Shown here: positions 27,401 through 39,400 of the stretch, in pieces
Layout of the letters: the number at the start of each line of letters is the position of its first letter
Numbering within the stretch: the stretch's first letter is position 1
Source of the DNA: Xanthostigma xanthostigma
Taxonomy: Eukaryota > Arthropoda > Insecta > Raphidioptera > Raphidiidae
Assembly: GCA_963575645.1 (NCBI GenBank)
Contig: OY754468.1
Location: 19,616,465 to 19,680,464, forward strand
Reading direction: 5' to 3'
DNA length: 64,000 bases
Made by a program: the position numbers and the translations under genes
The notes under the pieces: generated by a model
What the model was told of the DNA's origin: nothing
Database searches by the model: none
What the model saw: the letters and a program-made list of their open reading frames with translations, nothing else

Positions 27401-30400
27401 CTATGTGAATCCAATATCAGTGAGAAATAATCTGAAAATGCCTAAAATTCGAGGTTTCTAGAAATTTCAAAAATCAGACAGAATCATTAACAAAATTCTC
27501 AAATCAAAAAATTATATTGCCTAGTGATCGTCCAGTGGTCAAAATTTGACCATAATGCATTCCGTATTTACTCAGCTATTTTTTTACAGTGTTGAACGTA
27601 ATAGACCGGACTCTCAGTGGAGTTCCGTTTGCAAAAATTGCGGACCTCAATCTGACTTCTGATATATATTGTATAGATCCCAGACATCCTACAAACAAAT
27701 GTTGCCAACCAGTTTTGTGGTCCCCCTCCCCGGCAATTAAAAATGGCATACTACAAATTAAAAAAAAAAATCATCAAGCCATGCCGTGTGGGGTATCAAA
27801 TGAAAGGGCTTATTGAGTAGATCACGAATATATAGCACACTATAAAATTTCGTACATTTTCTCTAAGAATTTATTGAAAATTTACTAAAATGCTCCATTT
27901 TCGAGTTAACTTTAAACCACTATAGATTGAAAACTAATGAATATATTTTTATAATTATTATTTTTAATAACTAACAATAGTCCATTGTTTACGAACCAAT
28001 AGTTCGTACAGTGAAAAAATTGCACGGGGGAGCAATCAAAGATGGCGAGTTTCGATATTTCAATATATTTCTTAAAATTTCGGACTCTCAGTGGAGTTCC
28101 GTTTGCGAACATTGCGGACCTCAATCTGACTTCTGATATATATTGTATAGATCCCAGACAGCCTATAAACAGATGTTGCCAACAAGTTTTGTAGTCCCCT
28201 CCCCCCTCCCCTCCATCACAAATATTAGGTACTGATAAATTACAAAGATTTTTGGTTTTAATATGGAATTTCATTAGAAAATTAGTACTTATGTGTCTAT
28301 ATTATGTGCCATAAATAAAAAACATATAATTCTTGTCAAATTTAAGGCAAAGCCTATGTTTTGGCACAACAATTTGTGTCGAAGACAATAATAATAATAA
28401 TAATACATTTATTCCCAAGAAAGATATTACACAATGTATTTATACAATTAAATTGTGGAATTAACCTATCCAACTTGGCAGAGCCAGTGCTAGGATAGGT
28501 TAATACTGATAGTACTACTAATAATAATTGTGTAGGGTGTTGTCTTTCGTGTGTTGGTGTGTGTGGCTGGGTTTATTGGTGCATGTGTTTAGTGTTATAC
28601 GGTGTGCATGTATTTGTGGGGGGGAATGTTTGTGAATTTGTGTGTGATTGTCTGTATGGTAACTATTTCGATGAATGTAGTTATAGATATGTATAAATAA
28701 GAAGAAAACAAAAACAAAGAAAGAATGAAAGAATAGTGACGATTGAGATAATGAAGAAGCATATAATAAGTGAGTAGTGAGAATCAAGGAGCGTCAAGCG
28801 AGAAGCAACGAGAGCCTATCATATTCTTAGATTAGAATATGGTAGGCTCTCCTTGCTTCATCGGTTACTAGCCATTTGGTCAAACACCTATTGAACCTTT
28901 TTATGTTATGCTTCACAGACCTAATTTCGCTGGGAATGTGGTTGTATATTTTTGGGGCTAGGTAGATCATATGTCTCTGGCCAAAGGTCTTCGACATTTT
29001 CGGTAGTTGTTCATAGTTTTGAATCTGAGATCTAGTATCATGAGGATGGGATAATGGATTTTGTAAAGATGGAGTTCGATGATATAGGTTTAATATGGAT
29101 TTTATGTATAGCTGTGAGATGTCTAGAACTCTAAATTCTTTGAACAATTGTGCTGTCGAAAACCTAGGGTTTTTCCTGGTTATGACTCTTAGGATCAGTT
29201 TTTGAGCGTTTTTTATCGGTACTAGGGTACTTCCATAAGCACCACCCCATGCTGAAATACCGTATGTGAGTAAGGATTGGCAAAGAGCATAATACACATT
29301 TTTAATTAATGTCGCTGTCAATATGTGTCGTAACGGTATAAATATATAAGTTAGTTTGCGTATTTTTTTCGTCAGATCATGTATATGCGTGTCCCATTTT
29401 AATCTATTGTCTATTGTTAGTCCTAAGTACTTGATATTGTCGGCTCTGGTCAGTGTAGTGCAGTCACAGTTAGTTTTTTTTTGTTTGCATTGATGTAATT
29501 GAAGTGTTAAGTCAGTCGGCTGTCCGGTGATTGTCGGGCTGAAAGTTAAGTATTTTGTTTTGGTTGTATTTAATGTCAGTAGATTGTCATCTAAGTATTT
29601 AGCCACCTTTGCCAATCCACTCTCAGCTTTGTTGTATGTCTCATTCCAAGTCACACCTGTGAAATATAGTGCAGTATCATCTGCAAAGGACGTTATGGAA
29701 CCATCAATGTTAAGATTGCATAAATCATTCACATAAATCAGAAACATGATGGGTCCGAGTACTGTACCCTGCGGGATTCCATACTTAATGATTTGTGAGT
29801 TACTCATTGTTTTATTCACAGATGTGACCTGTCTTCTCCCCGAGAGATAGCTCTTAAACCAATCCAGAGTCACACCTCGAATACCTATGTTATTCAGTTT
29901 TTGTATTAATATTTTGTGTGATACCGTATCGAAGGCCTTTGCCAGATCTAGGAAAATTGCCAAAGATTTCAAGTTTTTGTCAACGTCTCTTACTATGTCA
30001 GTTGTTAGTCTTACGATAGCGTCGTTAGTCCCTTGTCCATGTCTGAATCCAAATTGATTACATGATAATATATTATGTTTGTCTAAGTATTGTGTAAGTC
30101 TTTTTTTAATGGCTTTTTCTAAAATTTTAGACGTAGTGTTTAAAAGAGAGATTGGTCTGTAGTTCGTCACGTCGGTCTTGTCTCCAGATTTAAATATGGG
30201 ACATATTATGGATTCCTTAAAATGTTCAGGTACTACGCCAGTTTCAAAACTTAAATTTATTATGTGAGCTAATGGTTGGGCAATATAATTTTTGGTTTTT
30301 TTAAAAAGGTCAGGTTGCAACGTGTCTGGTCCAGGTGCACTATTCGTCTTTAAGTCGTTAATAATTTCGACAATTTCCCTATTGGTGACAGGAGTAAGGA

Positions 30401-33400
30401 ATAGAGAATGAGGTAAATTACGGGAAGGTATTGTCATATCAGCTAAGTCTTCTTCGGTCGTCTGTAGTTTTTCTATTAGTTGTGTTGCTAGTCTATTTCC
30501 TACGGTGGAGAAATGGTCGTTAAATACGTTAGCAGCAGCCATTGGGTCTGTGTCTGTATTTATAATGGAGTTGTCTGTATGTACGATATGTGTATTTTGT
30601 GTTTTATTTTTATTTGTATTTGTTATTTCTTTTATAGTTTGCCATATTTTTTGTGTATTGTGAGCTTGTTGTTCTATGCGTGTTTTATAAAATGTATTTT
30701 TGGCTGTTTTTATTATACTGTTGCAAATATTTCTATATCGTAGATAATATGTTTTTAATTGTATATTTAAGGGGAATTTTTTAACCTTCTGGTGCAGTTT
30801 ATTTCTTTTGTGTATAGACTTTAGTATATTAACAGATATCCATGGTTTTAGTGAATGATGTTTGTGTTTTAATGTGTGGGTTTCTGTGGTGTTTTTAATG
30901 TGTGTTTGAAATGTGTGTATGAATTTTTCGGCTGCTACATTAACGTCATTTGTCGTCATTGTTTCAGTCCAAGGTTCCCGGTTTAAAAACTCTAAGAGAT
31001 TTTCGTAGTTCGTTACGGATTTGATAGCTTTTGGTTGTGGCACATTATGTCTTAGGTTGTAGTTAATGGTTAGTATCGTAGAATAGTGGTCAGTAATTGT
31101 CGATTCAAATATTACAGCATTTATTGCGAGTCGCGTTTTGATCATAAAGTGATCAATGCAGCTTTCGGTTTCATTAAAAATTCGAGTCGGTTTGGTAATT
31201 GGTGGTCGAATATTGTATTCTGTAAATAGATCTAAATACATGTCTGCTTGTGGATGTCTATTAGACGCTGATAATATGTTGATATTGAAGTCGCCAGTTA
31301 TTATTATTGTCTCGTATTTATGTATTTTGTCTAAATTTAGTCGTAGATCGTCAAGGAATGGTAGGATATTGCGTTCGGATGGAGAACGATAGATGGACAA
31401 TACAACCAAATTCCCATTGATAATTACCTGTAATGCATTTGATCCAACTATTGATATTTCAGTAACTGTTGTTGATAGTGAGGCTTTGATGTAGATCACT
31501 ACTCCATCGTTTTGATGTTGGTGTTGACTAGTTTTAAAACTATTGTATCCCGTTATTTGCTTCGGTATATAAATATTGTTCAACCAGCATTCTGTAAGAA
31601 CTATTAAATCAAAAGCATGGTTAAAAGATGATAATAGCAAAATCAGCTCGTCAAAGTTTTTATTTATGCTGCGTATGTTTAGGTTTATGATTTTTAAATT
31701 TTCAAATTCTGTACATATTATATTATTTACGATACTAACATCGTCCGTTATCACATTTTCGATTGATTCTATTGTATCTATTTCATCGAAAAAAGAAACC
31801 ATCCAATATTTTCAGTGTGTGTTTATTTGTATTTGAAAGAATATTTAAGAAAATAAAAAAAAAAAATTGTATGTGAACTAAAACAAACAAAAAGTATTTA
31901 AAAAAAAACAGAAAAACGTTTTTCGTCTTGGCATGGTTAGTACCCAAAATCAATTTGCATTTGCAATACCCATGTGGTTCTACACAAAGGAAGAAAAAAG
32001 AAAAGAAAAAGTACATTTTTTTTTTAAAACACAAGATTAGTTAGTGAATTTATTTATATTCAATTTTAGATTCTGTTTGGATGATACAAACAAACGTTAT
32101 TTTATTTATGCAGCAACTTTTCACATGTTAACTAGCAAGTTACTATTTGTTTACCTACGCCAACTATATTCAAACAGAAACTCCAAAACAGTGGTACATT
32201 TTAGTTTTAAATCTATAAATTTTTAAGAACATTTTCTGAACTAACAATTATGATTTTAGTCTGTTCTGTTTGACGCAAAAAGATTTTACCATTCCTGGTC
32301 CAAGCGTATTTGTAGTTGGCTGTTTTTTTGAAGTCTCTTGCCTTCGCAAATAATATTCGATTTATTCTGGTTAATGACTCATTTATATAGATGGGTCTTG
32401 GTTGATCACACAGGTTAGCTAATTCCGCATCTAAATTGTTTGTCGCTAGTCTACCTACATCCCTTTTCTTAGCTAGGAATTCTTCTTTATCAATTCTTCT
32501 TATGAACTTGACGATTATGCCACGCGGTTCTTGCGGACGGTTTGGATTGATGCTAAGTCGGTGGGCGATGTCGATCTTTGATGGGTGAAATTCGAAATCA
32601 ATTGCTCGGGAAACAGAATTTAAAGTGTCCATAATGTTTTCATTGCGAACTTCTGGTACTCCACGCATTTCAAGGCAGTTAATACGCGCATACTATTCTT
32701 GTGAATTTATAATCACTTGTAGCTCTTCGTTTTCTTTTTTTAGTTGCTTATTTATTGAATCAAAGTTATCTATTCTATTTAGACATGTGTTGATTTTCTT
32801 TTCCTGTTCAACTATCACATTATTGAATTCATTAATTTTTTCATGACATAAATTCAAAGATTCAGCCATGTTTTTTTGATTGGTATTGATTTCCCTCAGT
32901 TGTTTAAGTATTTCCTGAAGCACCGAATCATTGCTACTAACTGAATCGCGCCTTTTTGATTCTTTTTCGTTCGTCGTGCATTCCTTACATTTCCAGCCAC
33001 AATTGTTAGCGGATATGAATTCTATATCAGAAGCACTCATGTTGACACATTTTGCATGGAAACTTTTGTTACATTTAACACACTCAATTTTAGGAAATTG
33101 CCGAGTACCTACAGTTTTTGTGTTACATATATTGCATGTATCGGACATTTTTAGTGTCACTGTGTATATGAATCGTATACGTTAATTTTATAGTAGATTA
33201 TTGATTTTACAATTACAAATTACAAATTAACTTTTAAGTCTAACCACCCTTCTTTTATTGCTTCAAGATCTTATTTTCCTAATGTATCGTATGAAGATCT
33301 CAATTATTTGTTGAATGATATGTTAAAAAGAAATATCTAATTTCAATTTTTGATGATATAGCAAAAATATGGAGATCCTTTCACAAACACGTCTGTACAC

Positions 33401-36400
33401 TAGCACTGTTGTCTATAATATCATCTGCTGTTGTTTGTTGCTTAGAAATTAAGTAACTGCAAACTTTTTCGAGATCTGTAAATTGCTCACTAGTTAAAAG
33501 CCCATTACCCATAGCAGAAACTGCATCCTGAACAAAATACAGATTCGCGGCGTTCAACATTTGTGTTTTTGTACCTATGCGACTTGTGGTGTCGCAGCCA
33601 GTTAAAGAGTGCAACCCTGGTAAAATATCACATATATTTTCGCCAAGACTTCGTGCAGCTAAATGGCACCCAAGAAAACGGTTTTTATTTCGTGATCCCT
33701 CAAACCACAAAGCGCAGCAACCTAAATTTTTAAGTTTATTCCAGAAATAAAGGCCTAATACAAAGATATCGGTGTCAGGGCTTAGAATAATTATCTCTGC
33801 ACTGTCGTTGTGTTTGACAGAATGAAAAATATGGCAGAACATTCTTGAATCTAATTTTGACAATATTACAAAAGAGAGAGAGAGAGCGTTAATGTAACAA
33901 AGCTTGCTACAATGGTTTTAACGAGCTGGCAAAGTCGCATGACACAGAACCGCGCGCGCGCGCGGCAACATGGCTTTTTACGATGTCGATAGCATCAGGT
34001 AGATGAATCACAAAACATTTCGCGGTCCGCTATTTTTGCAAACGAACATCCCCTTGTAGCCTGCTCTATAAACAATGAATGTTATTTATTTAATTTAATA
34101 AATTTGTAACACACATTATACATAAATTGTATCTTTCTGCACTCCTCAATTTTTAACTATGCCAGATCTCACACTCCTCCGTGCTTAAAGAGAGGTAGGT
34201 ACAAAGTTTCCCTCCACGTATTTATATTTATATAGATTATAACCGATCACGTACGCCGTACACGTTTTTTTTTTTTTTTTTTAAAAGGTATATCCAATTG
34301 TATATATCCACATATATAGAGCATATGCACATATACAAGAGAATATCACTTGGGGGGGTGGCACTACCTCTTGGTATCTGGCCAGTATCATTAAATATCA
34401 AAGCTGGGTCTAAACGACAAACACAAAATATCCATGAGCAGAGGTGGGATTCGAACCCACGACAGTATGATCCAAAGGCCAGCACGCTGACCATTACACC
34501 ACGCTGTCCTCGCCGTACACGTTTAAGTAAGTACTAATCGCTTTTTACAAAAATATCTACGAATTTATTCGTGTTGCGTAAGCACATTACTTCATTAGAT
34601 TTGATGTTCTAAACAGGTCAAAATGTAGATACAGCGGTACGAAACAGATGGATTTCTCACAGAATCTACTAATTCTAATGCTCGGTTGCAGAAAGCATTG
34701 TTAGAAAATTTGATTTAACAATGATTTTGGGGCTTAGATTGTGATCACATAATAATTACAGTTTCCATACATCGGAAGCAGTCTAATGTTGGATTCAAAC
34801 TCCTTGTTATCAATTAGATGGTATACACTCACACAAAAACAAATAGTTGTTCTACATAGAAAAAAACCGCTTTTTAAGCTAAATTTTGATCCAAATGTGT
34901 AGAAAAATGTTGTTTAGAAATCAAGCAGGATCGATTTAAAATTCTACTATGCTTTCCATATGGAGAAACACGTAAGTTCACAGTTTAAGGTCATTATCAA
35001 ATCAGATTTTTTGACCATCCCTAGTCTGCTTAATGAATTCTTATAATTTTTTGTGAATTTCAGTACATTTTTTATAGGATTATTACGGATTATCTCCTGA
35101 ATATTTTCAGTAACGGGAGACTTAGGCCTAGTTTATATGAGAGGCGTTCAACGCGCGTTGGCCCAACGCGCGTTTACAGCTTCTATACAATTGTATAGGA
35201 CTGTTTATATGATAACGCGCGTTGGTGGCGCGTTGAACGCGCGTTATCATATAAACAGTCCTATACAATTGTATAGAAGCTGTAAACGCGCGTTGGGCCA
35301 ACGCGCGTTGAACGCCTCTCATATAAACTAGGCCTTAGGCCAGGTTTATATGAGGCGTTCAATGCGCGTTAGCCTAACGCGCGTTTACAATTTCTATACA
35401 ATTGTATATAAATGTTTATATGATAACGCGCGTTGGTGGCGCGTTGAACGCGCGTTATCATATAAACAGTTATATACAATTGTAAAGAAATTGTAAACGC
35501 GCGAAAGGCTAACGCGCGTTGAACGCTCTTCATGTGCGCTAGCCCTTATTTACTAGTTATTAATTTCAACTCGAATAATTAGTGGCGTAACTATTCCGTT
35601 TGATGCCCGTGGCAAATTTTAGGTACTAATGGCCATATTCACCGAACGTAAGTAGTTTTTTATTCGGTTCATTTGTTTCATTCCTTCGAATAAATAGCGA
35701 TAATTCAATTCACCGAGCATAATTATGTTTACTCCAAGTATAAAATAATCTATTCTGTCCAAATTTTCGGGTATAAATATTCATTCGCCTGAGAAAATAA
35801 TAATGGCGCCACATAGATCATAAAACTTAACCTATGAATGTGGAGTATTATATCTGCAGTTGCTCTTGTGAATTTATTTATGTGTTGTTTAATAATCTTT
35901 TATGAAGTGTATAGTTGTAAAACATTAGTTAGTGGAAGTTTTGTGTGCAATTGGTTAGGAGAAAACATTCTTATTTTAATGAAAATTTTTTTGACGTTTA
36001 CACTAACGCCATCGGTCGAATTTTTGGGGGAACGTCACAATAGTCAACAAAAATATCAAGGAGTATAGTTTAGTGTGTATTTATTATCAACTAACTATTT
36101 ACCTGATAATTTGGTTGGTAATTTTATTGTAAAAAATAAATTTGTTCCAAGGTTAGTAATTTCTATCTAGTGTTCAATGAATATGGCCAAAAATGTTGTA
36201 AATAGTAAATGTTAGGATCCCCCTGTGATCACGGCTCTTTCAGGCCCGTGGCCCCGTGGCATTTTGCCCGCCCTACCATCCTATTGTTACGCCACTGCGA
36301 ATAATTAAAACGTACTTACCCTTCAAACATGACGGTTGACGTGACAAAGTATATACACAGTACGTACCAATCAACTGGATCTTTAATTTGACTCATATCC

Positions 36401-39400
36401 TTCATTTCAATATAATCTCCCCAATTTTCTGATTTCTGTAAATATATCGCACACCCCTTAGTATGTATATTATTTTAATATTTCATAATTATTATATTTC
36501 TAGGGTGGGGTTAAAACATCGAAATAAAACTGTAACTGAACTTTTATCTATACTAATATTATAATATAACAAGGTAAAGTTTGTAGGAGGTAATCCCAAA
36601 ACTACTCATCCGATTTCAAAAAAAAATTTCACCAATATTTAGAATGGACCTTCAGGATGGACATAGGCTATATATTATGGATTCGTGGAGTCTAATTTTG
36701 CAACGTAAGTCGACGAAAAAACGGTGGTGATCTACAAAATTCGGGCGAGGCCGGACCGAGCCGCTATTATTAATATGTAGAATTGTGAGATTATATTTTT
36801 AGGATCGAAGAAGACTCACTCCGTGAACGGATGCATTTCAAATAGTATCTATATTATAAATATAAATTAATGCAAGTCAATCTTCCTTTGAACGAAATGA
36901 AGACTTTTCAAAATAATCCCAAAGACTTAATTGGTACGTCTATAAAAATTATAGAATACATTTTTCATGCTTACTGAACTTTTGAGGCCGTACCAAATGC
37001 AGCCCATTGTGTGTATCATAATGAAACCTAACACCAGTGCAGTTTTATAAAAGTAATATTTATTTCCAACACCTTTAGCTGATTCGACTGTGGGTGATAA
37101 AAGACATGTTTTTTAGTATAGATATAGAATGGAAGGTACACACTGTATACCGTATAAGAAAGTTTTTTTTTTTTTTGCAATATGAAACATACATCATTAG
37201 CGGATTTAATCAAAATAAATTCAAATTGGTAAAAATAAAAAAAATTAAAGCGTACCATTTGCATCATTACTATTTTCCATCTATAAAACTTTTCCGTTAT
37301 TTTCTACTTTTTTAAACTTCCACTTAAAAGCAATGGGCGAATGAAGGAATTTTTTGGACATTAGGATAAGATAAGCAAATTTTGAACATATAGAAGTTTG
37401 ACCATGGCCATGGCCTTGAATAAGGAACCATCTCGATATTCATCTGGAATTATTGGGGGAAACCATGGAAAAACTCAACAATATGGCCGGTACAGGAATT
37501 AACGTTTCTCGGCGAGGCGCAGCAGGAAAAAGTTCCAGCCACATCTGCCCCCGGCGGGATTCGAACCCGGTACCTCCCGAATGCGAATCTAGTGCTCTCA
37601 CCACTACGCTACACCGCTCGGTAAAAAAAATTAGATAATAGATACCAATTGGAAGGTTGTCTGATATAGAAATATGAATAGTTTATTGTTTTTGGAGAAA
37701 ATTGGCGCATGCCCAGAAGAGATATATGCTATACTTACAGCATTGTTTTTTTTTTATTATAATGGTAAATTTTTCATAACGGTTTATTATTCTATTTATT
37801 TTTGGTAGAAAGTTTTGTTTTGTTTTCCTAATTTTATAGTTTCTGAAATAGTCTTAAAATTAAAGTCAGCCGTTCTTTTTGCTCTGTAGATCTATCAAAA
37901 ATAAATTAGTTAAATAGCTGACTAGCATGTCAGCTACCTAGGTTGTTTCTTTTATTTATAAATTATTATTAAATACTTTGTACTTACTAAAATAGTGCAC
38001 AACTCGGTACAATCTTAGAGTTCTCACAACTAAACAAGAAATGTAGTATGCATGCTGATGAGTGAATTGCCAATTTAATGTCATAAGAGATATAACGAGC
38101 AGTATTGTATCGAATATTACCGCCCCTAGAAAAGATAAGTGGTGGACATAGAATAATTATTATTGTGTGGTCTAATTGCCTAAGAGCTATCAAACATTTT
38201 TGGATAGGTATTGGATGCACTATAAAAACTTAACTAGCACTTCTTTTGTAATGTCTAAATACCAAATCGAAGACCTGGCTGAAGGGTAGTGGAATCTAAC
38301 CAACCCTTGAATTTTTAATTTTTTGAAATTTTATTTGTAAAAAATATTCGTAATTCTTAAGGCATATTGAATTTTTATACCTTCAAATTCAGTATTTAAT
38401 AAAATAAAATACTAATAAGCCAGATTATTTGGTCTGGTCGAAATGTTTGCCAGGCGGTTTCAAAAATACCATCAATACCGAAAATTATAGAATAGCTGAT
38501 CGTATTACGAAAACATAATGTTTTTTTGACAAAATACTAGTCATTTAATTACTTTTTTATTTTAATAAAGATTATTTATAATTATTTTTATTCAACTCAT
38601 GCGCGTTATTCATGTTTTATCATGCCTAAAATCCGAACCCTAAATAGCCATTTACCTACTGGTGACAATTACTTGTCATAACTCAATGAAGATTCCTACT
38701 AGCTCGGCCATTGTGGAGTAATGAAAATAAACGTAACTATTTTCTGAGTCGTAATGAAATAGTAGGTAACAACAACAGTCTCTGTTGTTACCCATTGAGG
38801 CTAAAATTGAGAGGCCGAATGTTTTCGACATGGAGTTTATTCATAACCGGCTAACCTCAAACCAAAACATTGAATCGTGCTGTTTGGTGCTGTTAGTATT
38901 GACAGTTTTTTTTATAAAGAAATAAATAGATATTTACAACATCTCATTAATAACAATAAATAAAACATGAATAACGCGCAATTGTTGAATAAAATTATGG
39001 GCGTAACTTGTAGGCTAAGTCATGACCTGTCAGCGCCATGAATGACTTAGACTACTAGTTACGCCAATAACTATTACTTCATATATGTTTGTCATCATAA
39101 ATTATGATTTTACATATTTTTTAAATAACTGAAAGAATTAAAAAAAATGTAACAGTTGTTATGACTAGAAAGTTCCGCGAAAACTTCCTTAAGTCAGCGT
39201 TTTGCTCTTATTAGCATATTCGTAAATGCTGACGTAATGATTTAGTTCCTCATATTACCGTATATTTGAACAAATTAATACGGTTATTGTTTATACTTAC
39301 ATATAAATCGTACTTTAACATCCCTTGTCGACGCAACTCTAGGTAGGCAAATATGCAGAAGAGCGGAAATAATATCTAACATAAATAATAGATTACAGAT

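Larger units (their letters stand above)
28388..33200 (-). mobile_element. Non-LTR retrotransposon (CR1/Jockey-like LINE), nearly full length
   Basis: A minus-strand element in the intron between channel exons E7 and E8, parallel to the host gene. Order: PHD-finger ORF1, about 410 bases, ORF2 with endonuclease and reverse transcriptase, about 440 bases of 3' UTR, and a simple ATT-repeat tail (28388-28410 region). A microsatellite tail instead of poly(A), the APE-type endonuclease and a PHD ORF1 fit the CR1/Jockey group. The 5' boundary is uncertain, and I could not define a target duplication. Confidence 0.85.

Noticed and set aside
28518..28787. An 89-codon frame rich in H, T and N downstream of LINE ORF2
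   Set aside because: It is the GT-rich 3' UTR of the LINE read in one frame; low complexity and no start context.
35128..35331. Open frames on both strands with near-identical proteins
   Set aside because: Produced by the palindrome's symmetry; no codon bias or domain.
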